Position numbers and translations under genes: made by a program. From Chloroflexales bacterium (lineage in GTDB: Bacteria > Chloroflexota > Chloroflexia > Chloroflexales > Chloroflexaceae), in NCBI GenBank assembly GCA_022360155.1, contig JAKSDJ010000040.1:1-32306 (forward strand): DNA of 32,306 nt. The letters are read 5' to 3'. Each line of letters opens with the position of its first letter. Within the stretch, counting starts at the first letter, position 1. Of the stretch, positions 6,717 to 14,061 are shown piece by piece. Below the pieces are notes generated by a model. It had not been told where the DNA came from. It ran no database searches and saw only the letters and a program-made list of their open reading frames with translations.

Positions 6717-9008
6717 CTATTGACTACGGACTGCTTTTATCTGAGACAAATTAGCTTGATTACTTGGTTTCGGCAGAATCATCATTCCCAGTAATGCCAA
6801 CAACGCGCCCCAGTTGACCGTCAGACTAAAAGTTGTCCATGCAAATTGAGCATTCACTGTACCACTAAACAGAAGATTGGTCACTAATGCGCCCAGTGCC
6901 ATAACGCAACCTGCAGTAAATGCAGCAAATAAACCATGAAATTTACCAAATGATCTGATTCGCCTGGCAACCTTCATTGCTATTCCTGCTTGGATCAAAG
7001 TCGCCAATCCAATATAACCGGCATAGAATAAAACAAGCTTAAACTCATCTGCCTCCCACACTGACTCAGGCAGAAGAAAGCGCAGCCCCAAGCGGAGAAT
7101 CAATAGCAAAACACAGTATATTAACCCGCCCATAAGACCTGTCATAAATGCAGGATGAACTTGTAGCGGTTGCTGAGTTGGGAGGTGAGCTTGATCAGGT
7201 ATCTGGTCCAGAAAGCCCCAAGTTGGCCCAGAAGTCGAATTCGTGCGACGAACCTGCCACAGCCAGGCGCTCAGCGGGAATGCCCAGAGGCTAACGAGCG
7301 CAATCAAGGTGAGCGGTTGCAGGGTAATGTCATGGAGAATAAGAGAAAAGAAGAAAATGAAGTTGAACAACACCGCAATGCTATTGGGCGTGATCAGGAG
7401 AACATCAGCATTCCGGATCAGAAACATGATCTCAAACCAGAGCGTCATCCATAGTCCGGCGACGACGAGTCCTGCTATGTAGTATGGACGAGGCGAGCGA
7501 GAAAAGATTGCAATATGCAGCCAGATAGAAGCGCCTGCTGCCATCCATCTGAAGAAGTAGTAAAGGCTGAGCAACAGGAGAACACTCCAGAGAAGGTTAA
7601 AAATAGTTAAGGTGAATTGCATCGCCCGATCAGCTTGCTCCAAGCCCAAGGTGTCTTGGATTGAAGCGATGTGGTCGAAAGACAAAATCTGACCGAAAAT
7701 CAGCCCCAAGCCGAGGCCAATCCCTAGTTTCCCACTCCTCGTAGAGTGCTGATTACGGATCAGTGTCGCAAACGTTCCGCGCCACACCCCAATGCCAATA
7801 ATGCCGACGACGAGAAGGGCGAAAACCAAGCTGGCAGCTAGGGATTCTAGCCATGGGTCGATATGCCCTAAGATTGGTCGCAATGTTGTAATGCTTAAAC
7901 CGGCAATAGTGTCGTGAACAGCGGTGACGGCGATTCCTGTACCGAAGGCCGCCCAAAGATCAAGGATAAATAAGCGATCGGTTGTTGCTAGGATATGGCG
8001 GCGTTCTGATGCATCAGGATGGAGTAAGAAAGCGAACTGCCAGCGATGACGTTTGAAATGAGGCAAGCGCTCTAGCATAGCAATCGTAGTCGCTTGCCAA
8101 GCGGAAAATGTAGGTTGTAGCGTGGTTGCTAAAAGAGAGCTCAGAGCTTGGGCGCCTGGGTATGTCGAGGCGCGAACGTCGGCGTAAAATTCCCGTGCTC
8201 GCACAACCGCAGCTAGCGTGAGATAGACGAGCAAAACCAGGGTAATGGTCTGGACAATTGCTATGAAACGTTGGGCGCTAGAGTTTCCCAGTAAGTTGAA
8301 CGCAAAAGGAATGAGCGCCGCAATCACAAATGCACAACTAACCGCCACAGCGAAATAGGTTTTATCCACATCCCTGTTCCGCAAATGAGCGAGTTCATGC
8401 AGCATCACGGCACGGAAAGCATCTCGATTGTTATCGAACCAGTTAAGTAGTCCAGTTGGCAAAACGACGTAATACCGACCGAAAGCGCCAAATGCCCTGC
8501 CGCCGATCGCCCGGCTTGCCGGTTTCTGTAAAAATGTTGGAGGATGAATGCCCATCTCTTGACAAAGGTTCTTGAGATAGACAACGACGTCTTCCATATC
8601 AGCTTGCATATCAAGGGGCGTCAACCCTTCTCGCCACATTATCAAGATGGGAAAAAGACTGTACAGGAGACTCGCGATACACAGCAAGATCCCTATGCCG
8701 CCAAGCGCTAACCATGCGGCGTTGCGAAACTCTGTGTATAAGGGTTCAGTGCATTGGGCAAAGGCATTTCCCGTGATTGCCAATTCATCTGCCGATAAGG
8801 AAAAAGAGGGTTCATATTGATCCCAACAGGCTCTAGCCGAAACAGCAATCGGTTCTAATCTGCCCTGGGTTTCTATGTATCTCACATAGAGGGTGGAATA
8901 CATGAACAAGCTGGCGCTGATAACTGCGACAATCAGCAAAATGAACCGGAGTGTTGTTTCTGAAGGGAACGCAAATGGATCAAGCCGAGGTTCAGCATTC
9001 GCTTTCAT
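6717..9008 (-). CDS. M48-type multi-span membrane zinc metallopeptidase
   Basis: This 763-aa integral membrane protein has the M48 (Ste24/HtpX-like) zinc site HELAH at residues 204-208, in the context VMLHELAHLRNRDVD, and the third ligand in AREFYAD (Glu273). Helices flank the catalytic block (about 21-40, 98-125, 217-240, 248-268), and about ten more hydrophobic segments fill the C-terminal half. That makes it much longer than HtpX (about 290 aa); the extra part is a membrane module with no family I recognise. The 9008 start follows AGGTGA at good spacing; two upstream in-frame ATGs (9032, 9047) have none. It probably degrades membrane proteins with the active site at the cytosolic face. It lies downstream of a regulator and a 180-aa unknown on the same strand, separated by a hairpin, so co-transcription is uncertain. 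Confidence 0.87.
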   Translation of the reverse strand: MKANAEPRLDPFAFPSETTLRFILLIVAVISASLFMYSTLYVRYIETQGRLEPIAVSARACWDQYEPSFSLSADELAITGNAFAQCTEPLYTEFRNAAWLALGGIGILLCIASLLYSLFPILIMWREGLTPLDMQADMEDVVVYLKNLCQEMGIHPPTFLQKPASRAIGGRAFGAFGRYYVVLPTGLLNWFDNNRDAFRAVMLHELAHLRNRDVDKTYFAVAVSCAFVIAALIPFAFNLLGNSSAQRFIAIVQTITLVLLVYLTLAAVVRAREFYADVRASTYPGAQALSSLLATTLQPTFSAWQATTIAMLERLPHFKRHRWQFAFLLHPDASERRHILATTDRLFILDLWAAFGTGIAVTAVHDTIAGLSITTLRPILGHIDPWLESLAASLVFALLVVGIIGIGVWRGTFATLIRNQHSTRSGKLGIGLGLGLIFGQILSFDHIASIQDTLGLEQADRAMQFTLTIFNLLWSVLLLLSLYYFFRWMAAGASIWLHIAIFSRSPRPYYIAGLVVAGLWMTLWFEIMFLIRNADVLLITPNSIAVLFNFIFFFSLILHDITLQPLTLIALVSLWAFPLSAWLWQVRRTNSTSGPTWGFLDQIPDQAHLPTQQPLQVHPAFMTGLMGGLIYCVLLLILRLGLRFLLPESVWEADEFKLVLFYAGYIGLATLIQAGIAMKVARRIRSFGKFHGLFAAFTAGCVMALGALVTNLLFSGTVNAQFAWTTFSLTVNWGALLALLGMMILPKPSNQANLSQIKAVRSQ

Positions 9009-9057
9009 AACAATCACCTGATAGCTGATCATGAGCCTGCGGTACACTAGAGCGAAT

Positions 9058-9098
9058 GAAAAGAGGCGCGGTGGCGGCGCCGTCGATCACCTCTTTTC
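9058..9098 (-). terminator. Hairpin upstream of the M48 gene, possible terminator
   Basis: GAAAAGAGG (9058-9066) pairs perfectly with CCTCTTTTC (9090-9098), and the GC-rich loop can pair further (GGCGGCGCC). Read on the minus strand, the stem ends in CTCTTTTCATT, a moderately T-rich tail. It stands between the stop of the 180-aa gene (9211) and the M48 start (9008), so it could end the upstream transcript or act as an attenuator. Confidence 0.5.
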
Positions 9099-9156
9099 AG
9101 GGTAGCCTCATGGTTTTGACATATTGACAGCGCTGAACGAGCATAGCGCCGCTTGC

Positions 9157-9223
9157 AGGCGGTTTCAAGGCGGCACGCTGCCTAAAAGCAGAACTACAGG
9201 CGCCTTTCCCTTACCGGTTGTGA
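9157..9223. repeat. Dispersed intergenic repeat, copy B
   Basis: This is the partner of 142-210. The shared order of blocks is AGGCGGTTT, GGC.GCAC.G.TG, CCTAAA.GC.G.ACTAC, GCCTTT.CC.TTACCG and TT.TGA. It overlaps the last few codons of the 180-aa gene. The second copy shows that it is a mobile or recombining intergenic element and not a chance sequence. Confidence 0.5.
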
Positions 9224-9753
9224 ACGTCAACATTCATAACCGGAATTTGCAAGCTGACAATAACGGAGTCTGCGATGAGCGTTGCTTTATCAGGGTCAAC
9301 TCCCAGCTGTATTGCGCTTTCACGGGCGCGGTGGCGGGCTTGCTTCAACTGCTCTTGACTCAGAGGACGCCCTTCGTTCAAAGATAATTGCGTGGGTGGA
9401 GGCTGGTCTGATTGAGATGATTTAGACCCAAAGAGTCGCTTGATAAACATGTGTAGTTTTTCAAAAAGCGTAGCGCTATTCTTTTTAAGAGAGTCTTTGA
9501 GGGAGTCCGTGAGAAGATCCTTCAGTACTTCTTTAACAACTTCGAGGATAATAGGGGTTAACAGCAGCGAAATTTCTGCAACCCCCCAGCCTAGAAGTTG
9601 ATCGTCGCCGCCATCACCCTTGAGCGTTTTTTCAGGATTCTTAAAATAAGCTTCACTAATCGCCTGAAAAGCGCGCCGTTCTTCTGGCGCAACATCTGCT
9701 ACGACTCGGCGTGATAGTTCCGCAATGAGTTGGTGTTCCGCCTGAGCGGTCAT
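9211..9753 (-). CDS. Uncharacterised 180-aa protein with amphipathic core
   Basis: I recognise no family. The N-terminal 45 residues are helical and charged. Residues about 56-80 (LGWGVAEISLLLTPIILEVVKEVLKDLL) form a hydrophobic then amphipathic stretch that could insert into or lie on a membrane. A Lys/Ser-rich segment follows, then a linker (SSQSDQPPPTQLSLNEG), then a helical tail and a final NVDVHNR. The ATG at 9753 is chosen over 9768 because AGGAGAA stands four bases before it. The gene begins 41 bp behind the LuxR-type regulator on the same strand and is probably co-transcribed with it. The pattern resembles small effector-associated proteins with a membrane-active helix, but this is only an impression. 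Confidence 0.7.
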   Translation of the reverse strand: MTAQAEHQLIAELSRRVVADVAPEERRAFQAISEAYFKNPEKTLKGDGGDDQLLGWGVAEISLLLTPIILEVVKEVLKDLLTDSLKDSLKKNSATLFEKLHMFIKRLFGSKSSQSDQPPPTQLSLNEGRPLSQEQLKQARHRARESAIQLGVDPDKATLIADSVIVSLQIPVMNVDVHNR

Positions 9754-9794
9754 AACGTTCTCCTGCATTATCCAACAAAATAACTACTTCAATT

Positions 9795-10223
9795 CTACAG
9801 CAAATCTTGCTCGGAGAGGCGGGCAACCATTGCGGCGCGCGAAGTGACATCCAATTTGACGAAGATCCGCCGCAAGTGTGTGGCGACTGTCCAGGGACTG
9901 ATTTCGAGAATATCGCTGATGGATTTGTTGGGCAGTCCCTTCGCGATCAGTTGGGCGATGGCAAGTTCACGCGGGCTGAGCGGAGTTTGTGTTTGTGATT
10001 GGGGCTGGCTGCGCATAAGCGTATAGCGCGCGCCATCTATCTGAATCTCAAGCAGCGACTCTTCGATAACATGGGGTGTGCGTTTGAGGTTTCGGATTCG
10101 AAAGAGTTCGGTATTCGCCGCGATGAGTTTTACCAGGCAGCAGAACCAGTCTTCAGCCTGAGCCGTGATCTCCCCTCTGGGAAATGGCTGATCTGTCATC
10201 TTCTGAGCAACTTGCGAAGCCAT
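9795..10223 (-). CDS. LuxR/GerE-type HTH transcriptional regulator, single-domain
   Basis: This 142-aa protein has a classic LuxR_C_like HTH at the C-terminus: PLSPRELAIAQLIAKGLPNKSISDILEIS followed by TVATHLRRIFVKLDVTSRAAMVARL (about residues 80-137). The first 75 residues carry no receiver or autoinducer domain that I can see, with two adjacent Cys (CC at 28-29) in a small helical/beta region. It may sense something through these, or act as an orphan DNA-binding protein. The start at 10223 is supported by AGGAGG eight bases upstream; the longer open frame to 10289 has no ribosome site. It is the first gene ahead of the 180-aa unknown and the M48 peptidase. The divergent eight-gene operon begins about 800 bp away, so it could regulate either side. 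Confidence 0.88.
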   Translation of the reverse strand: MASQVAQKMTDQPFPRGEITAQAEDWFCCLVKLIAANTELFRIRNLKRTPHVIEESLLEIQIDGARYTLMRSQPQSQTQTPLSPRELAIAQLIAKGLPNKSISDILEISPWTVATHLRRIFVKLDVTSRAAMVARLSEQDLL

Positions 10224-10475
10224 GCCTATATCCTCCTCGCGATTAGGAGAGCGCCCTGACAAATAGGGCGATTCGAATAGACAGCGCATGAACGCAACCG
10301 CCTTTCCTGACGCTATTCCCTCACTCTGCCATTTGGCTATGTGGTGCGCTCTGCTATGTATTTATTTCTGCGCGTGGATGTGCTACTTCGGCGATATAAG
10401 AAGACGATGCTGTTTTTTGAGTATAACACCAAATTCATTTGATAAGGGGCAGTATCGCAAGCGATCCGAATCTAA
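10224..10475. other. Gene-free divergent spacer, left part
   Basis: No open frame with a ribosome site or recognisable protein is present here. It probably holds the minus-strand promoter of the LuxR-type gene. A TTATACT stretch, read on the minus strand near 10410-10425, is a possible -10, but I could not pair it convincingly with a -35. Confidence 0.4.
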
Positions 10476-10615
10476 TACTACAACGAGACTGCATCCTGCA
10501 CCGCATCGAAACGGGACTTGTCGATGTCACCCTGAGCGAAGCGAAAGGTCTTGCACCTTTGCCTTGGGTAAGGAGATTCTTCACTTCGTTCAGAATGACA
10601 TGTCTCGTTGTAGTA
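10476..10615. repeat. REP/MITE-like palindromic intergenic element
   Basis: The element is bounded by TACTACAACGAGAC (10476-10489) and its exact reverse complement (10602-10615). The interior has two mirrored blocks, GTCACCCTGAGCGAAGCGAAAG and, reverse-complemented, GTCATTCTGAACGAAGTGAAGAA, so the 140-bp unit is a long imperfect palindrome. The motif CTGAGCGAAGCGAA-GG is one I associate with abundant noncoding repeats in many bacterial genomes, Chloroflexota among them. No protein is encoded. Confidence 0.7.
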
Positions 10616-11031
10616 CTAAGGAGAGAAGTTCTAGCACATGCTTATAACTCTATAACTATGAATGCTGAAAAACAATAAAAATCAAATGCATTCTCTTATT
10701 CAAAATATAACGATCTCTGTACGGGAATTGTCGTGAGAATATAGACATTCTTCGTGCCAAAAATGAAACTATCTGAATTTAGTCAAGAAATAAAAAAACT
10801 CTTCCTGGTCTTTCTGATCTGGTAGACCTTGATTCGCTTTCATGGCAAATTCTGAAGAGCCAATCTCATGATACGCGCCTCATTCCAGCAAGACAAGTAC
10901 CATAAATGAGTGACACTCATCGATGTGAAGCTCATCCAGGCCTCACTGAAAAAGAGGACTAGCGCAACGAGCCTCCATGCACTACAACTATTCCACCGGT
11001 GTATCATCTAGTCCTAAAAGGAGGCATCGCG
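10616..11031. other. AT-rich leader region of the eight-gene operon
   Basis: About 400 bp of lower-GC sequence precedes the first operon gene. I see no open frame worth calling. It contains ATGAGTGACACTCAT (10906-10920), an exact 7-1-7 palindrome that could be an operator, and the AAAAGGAGG ribosome site just before 11032. I could not fix a -35/-10 pair. Confidence 0.45.
10906..10920. promoter_or_regulatory. 7-1-7 palindrome upstream of the operon
   Basis: ATGAGTG-A-CACTCAT is a perfect inverted repeat about 112 bp ahead of the first operon start codon. The size suits a dimeric repressor or a LuxR-type activator. There is no direct evidence of binding, and a 7-base palindrome can arise by chance. 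Confidence 0.35.
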
Positions 11032-11922
11032 ATGTTGCCCACAACGAATGGCGCGACCGAATGGGAACTGGAAGATGAATTTGAAGGTGAACTGGAAAAT
11101 GAGTTCGAAGAGGAGTACGAACTCGAAGGCGAATTTGAATTCGAAGACGAGTTCGAGGATGAAGGTGAGTTCGAGGGCGAGTTCGAAGAGGAGTACGAAC
11201 TCGAAGGCGAATTTGAATTCGAAGACGAGTTCGAGGGTGAAGAATTCCTGGGCAAGGCCTTCCGTCGTATTGGCGGTTTTGTAAAGCGTAATGTCGGTAC
11301 CCTGAAACGAATTGCCCGTGTCGCTGCGCCGATTGTGGGAACTGCTATTGGCGGCCCCGTTGGCGGATTCATTGGGCGTTTCGCTTCTACCGCTCTGCGC
11401 GAAGGAGAGTTCGAGGACGAGTTCGAATACGAATATGAGGACGAGTTCGAGGGCGAGATGGAGGAAGAGGCTGTGATTGCCGCCCCGATCACGTCGCAGC
11501 AAGCTATAGCGGAAGTTATGGCGCAACGCGCCGCCAAAACCCGTAGCGCAGCTGAGGCTGAGGCAATGGTCGGAGCGGCGACGGTCGCCACTTTATCCGC
11601 CACTGACCGTGCTGCCCTCAAACGAGTTTTGCCGCACATGGTCCGTGGTACAGCTGTTCTGACGCGCGTCTTGCGTAAGAGCAAGAAGACAAAACCGGCC
11701 GTACGAACGGTGCCAACCATTGTAAAAAGCGCCGCTAAGACGCTCAAAAAGCGCGCCGCCGCCGGCAAGCCGGTTACGCCCAAGGCCGCCGCACGCGTTA
11801 TGGCGAAAAAGACCCAGCGGGTGCTGGGCAATCCCAGGGTGTGCGCTGCCGCGATGAAACGAAACGTGCGCGCCAGCAAAGTAGCCAAGCGCACAATGGT
11901 CCGACGCACAGTGATGGGGTGA
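11032..11922 (+). CDS. Acidic EFE-repeat bipolar protein, paralogue 1
   Basis: A 296-aa protein of striking composition. Residues 11-72 are almost only Glu, Asp, Phe, Tyr, Leu and Gly in E-F-E/E-Y-E steps, with a 26-residue tandem repeat. Next comes a basic segment (75-95) and a glycine-zipper-like hydrophobic stretch (98-117, AAPIVGTAIGGPVGGFIG). A second acidic-aromatic cluster (124-146) follows, then a strongly Lys/Arg-rich tail (197-296). The tail shares PH-hydrophobic-VRG, P-x-VR-x-x-PT, VTP-x-A and RV-x-GNPR-x-CA with the next gene product. AGGAGG precedes the ATG at 11032; an upstream in-frame ATG (10999) has no site. It opens an eight-gene operon. The zipper suggests membrane insertion or oligomerisation. 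No signal peptide is seen. I know proteins of this style as uncharacterised; no function can be assigned. Confidence 0.85.
   Translation: MLPTTNGATEWELEDEFEGELENEFEEEYELEGEFEFEDEFEDEGEFEGEFEEEYELEGEFEFEDEFEGEEFLGKAFRRIGGFVKRNVGTLKRIARVAAPIVGTAIGGPVGGFIGRFASTALREGEFEDEFEYEYEDEFEGEMEEEAVIAAPITSQQAIAEVMAQRAAKTRSAAEAEAMVGAATVATLSATDRAALKRVLPHMVRGTAVLTRVLRKSKKTKPAVRTVPTIVKSAAKTLKKRAAAGKPVTPKAAARVMAKKTQRVLGNPRVCAAAMKRNVRASKVAKRTMVRRTVMG
11101..11238 (+). repeat. 78-bp tandem repeat in the EFE coding region
   Basis: The unit starting GAGTTCGAAGAGGAGTACG at 11101 recurs at 11179, exactly 78 bp (26 codons) later. Over the first 63 bases the two copies differ at one position. The second copy is partial, running to about 11238. 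The length is a multiple of three, so the frame is kept, and the near identity points to recent slippage or unequal crossing-over. Confidence 0.9.
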
Positions 11923-11957
11923 GGCAAGCAGTTCTCCTAGTTTAGGAAGGATGGGTG

Positions 11958-12668
11958 ATGCTGATGTATGCATATGAACTGGAAGCCTTACCAGAGCTAG
12001 AAGACGAATACGAGAGCGAATGGGAAGATGAATGGGAGGGTGATCTCGAGAGTGAGCAATTCTTCGGCGCCCTTGCTAGCCTCGCCAGTCGAGCCATCCG
12101 GTCGCCGACGCTACGGCGGGCGGCCCTTTCAGCCGGACGAGCAGCGCTAAAAGGTCTTCTCTCAGAATCGGAAGACGAAGGCGAGTTCGAGTGGGAGTGG
12201 GAGGCCGAACTTGAGATGAAGCGTCCGGTTAGCACGATAGCTGTGATGGAGCATCTGGGGCACTGCGCGACGAAGGCAAAGCGTGAAGCTGAGGCGGAAG
12301 CCTTTATCGGCGCGCTGGTTCCACTCGCGGCACGCCTCATTCCCAAAGCAGCTTCAGCGCTTACGCGAGCGGCGCCCCATCTTGTTCGCGGGTTGTCGCA
12401 GGCTACGCGCACATTACGTCGCAATCCGCAGACTCGCCCGCTTGTGCGCGCACTGCCGACAGTGATGCGCCGAACTGCTGCGAATCTGGCGCGTCAGTCG
12501 GCCCGTGGCCGGCGGGTCACACCGCGGGCGGCAGTGCGCGCACTTGCCGGACAGACTGCGCGAGTTGTTGGCAATCCACGGCGTTGCGCGCAGGCGTTGC
12601 GGCGCTCACGCGCATTGGATCGCCGGTATCACCGGGTGGCACGCCCGCGTATGGTTGCTGCACGATGA
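11958..12668 (+). CDS. Acidic EFE/EWE-motif bipolar protein, paralogue 2
   Basis: A 236-aa paralogue of the preceding product. The N-terminus (6-33) is acidic-aromatic with Trp in place of Phe (YESEWEDEWEGDLE). A hydrophobic/basic stretch (36-67) follows, then a second acidic cluster (68-87, GEFEWEWEAELE). An AVMEHLGHCATKAKREAEAEAFIGA block matches the corresponding part of paralogue 1. The tail is Arg-rich (138-236), sharing PHLVRG, TRPLVRALPT, RVTPRAA and RVVGNPRRCA with it. The start at 11958 follows AGGAAGG by seven bases; an in-frame GTG just upstream is less well placed. It lies 35 bp behind paralogue 1. Conservation is strongest in the basic tail, so this is likely the functional core, with the acidic head tolerant of change. 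Function unknown. Confidence 0.85.
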   Translation: MLMYAYELEALPELEDEYESEWEDEWEGDLESEQFFGALASLASRAIRSPTLRRAALSAGRAALKGLLSESEDEGEFEWEWEAELEMKRPVSTIAVMEHLGHCATKAKREAEAEAFIGALVPLAARLIPKAASALTRAAPHLVRGLSQATRTLRRNPQTRPLVRALPTVMRRTAANLARQSARGRRVTPRAAVRALAGQTARVVGNPRRCAQALRRSRALDRRYHRVARPRMVAAR

Positions 12669-12713
12669 GCGCAAACGTTCTTTGCGTATTGCGAGACTCA
12701 GCGTGAGGACGAC

Positions 12714-14057
12714 ATGGATACTTTGCTCGAAGAGACGACTCCCGCAAAGGAGCCGGTAACGCGGCAGCGGCGCAACGGAACGGCGCGTTCGACGGCGTGC
12801 CTGACGGCGGTGCAAAAGCCCTGGCTACGCGCTCAGGCAATCAACGTTACCCGGCATGCAGCAGCATTGCGCCCGTTTCGGCGCGAGGAGTTCGGTACCG
12901 GTGCAGCCGCCCCAACCGAGGCGCATATCCGGGCAGCGAACGATCTGATCAGTTCGCTCCGGCGTGTGCTGCTCAAGCAGGCGCGGCGTGTAACAGACGC
13001 GGCGGAAACGGCCCAAAGCGAGCCATCGACCCAGAATCTCCAGCAGGTTGTCCGGCGCAAAGATCGCGCGCATCGTTGGGTCCAGGGCATTGAATTGATC
13101 TGGGATTTCTACTTCGAGTTGTTCAAGCAGCGCCAGTCCGAGTTTGGCGATTGGCTGGTCAGTTGTGACCGGATCGCTCTCGATTGCTATCAGGCCGCCT
13201 TTACTAACATCGGCGTTGCCAGGTCGATACCCTCGCCGCCGCCGTTTGCATATATGCGCACGGGGCGCTCGCCGGCAACCTTCCGGCGCGGCATACCGTT
13301 GCGGCGTTTGGGCAAGCAGCTTAACCCATTTCCGCTGGTGCAACTGCCCTACCACCGCTTGGTCAACCCATGGACCTTAGGTGCAATCCTGCACGAGGTT
13401 GGGCACAATCTACACAATGACCTAGGCCTGGCGCAGATCATCCCGCACAACATCGAGCGGCGCTTGGTGCAAGAAGGACATAATCCGCTGGTCGCGGCGG
13501 TGTGGAAACGCTGGAACCGCGAACTCTTTGCCGATGTGATCGGACTGCTGTTGGGCGGTCCGGCGGTTGTCGGCTCGCTGCTCGATGTGATTGGACGCTC
13601 ACCATCGACTGTTTTCGGTTATTCATCGCACGGTGTGCATCCAACACCGTACCTGCGTGCGTTCCTCAGTATCGAGTTGCTGCGTCGGATGGGGTTCTCC
13701 AACGAGGCGCAACGCTATCGGCACATGTGGACGCGGATGTATCCGAACCCGCGCGCGGGAAATATCCCTCGGGCGCTGATCGAGTCGCATCCCGCCGCCA
13801 TTGCCCAGGTGGTGGAGACAGTCTGTTATCAGCCCTACGCCGCACTCGGCAAGAAGAGTCTGGCTCAGGTCTTCCGTTTTAGTCCTAAGGAACAAGTCAT
13901 GATCGAAGAGGCGGCGCAGCGTTTGGCAGCCGGTGTTGACCCTGGCATCATTCCAGAGCGCTTCGGGATCGGGGCGGCGCGCTTTGCGCTTGACAACCGC
14001 TTTGCCCGACCGGCAACAATCACCGAAAACTTCTACAAGGCGCTGGCGCGGAGGTAG
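12714..14057 (+). CDS. Putative zinc metallopeptidase (HEVGH...NRELFAD)
   Basis: A 447-aa protein with HEVGH at residues 227-231 and a third-ligand candidate Glu270 in WNRELFADVIGLLLGGPA. This is the spacing and flavour of gluzincin metallopeptidases. The N-terminal 200 residues are mostly helical and basic; the helical C-terminal region follows the active site (about 300-447). I do not recognise a named peptidase family. No signal peptide or transmembrane segment is visible. The ATG follows GAGGA by four bases. It is the third gene of the operon, 45 bp behind paralogue 2 and 4 bp ahead of the next gene. It may process a neighbour or be an effector; the sequence cannot decide. Activity should depend on zinc bound by the two His and the Glu. 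Confidence 0.8.
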   Translation: MDTLLEETTPAKEPVTRQRRNGTARSTACLTAVQKPWLRAQAINVTRHAAALRPFRREEFGTGAAAPTEAHIRAANDLISSLRRVLLKQARRVTDAAETAQSEPSTQNLQQVVRRKDRAHRWVQGIELIWDFYFELFKQRQSEFGDWLVSCDRIALDCYQAAFTNIGVARSIPSPPPFAYMRTGRSPATFRRGIPLRRLGKQLNPFPLVQLPYHRLVNPWTLGAILHEVGHNLHNDLGLAQIIPHNIERRLVQEGHNPLVAAVWKRWNRELFADVIGLLLGGPAVVGSLLDVIGRSPSTVFGYSSHGVHPTPYLRAFLSIELLRRMGFSNEAQRYRHMWTRMYPNPRAGNIPRALIESHPAAIAQVVETVCYQPYAALGKKSLAQVFRFSPKEQVMIEEAAQRLAAGVDPGIIPERFGIGAARFALDNRFARPATITENFYKALARR

Positions 14058-14061
14058 AGTG

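Noticed and set aside
10288-10678. 119- and 79-codon plus-strand frames
   Set aside because: They overlap the palindromic element and have no ribosome site or recognisable domain.
11101-11238. CRISPR array
   Set aside because: The repeat is a continuous in-frame coding duplication without spacers.
11004-11927. 307-codon open frame on the minus strand opposite the first EFE gene
   Set aside because: It is a mirror artefact: GAA/GAG/TTC codons read as TTC/CTC/GAA on the other strand, giving a Ser/Asn/Phe-rich protein with no ribosome site.
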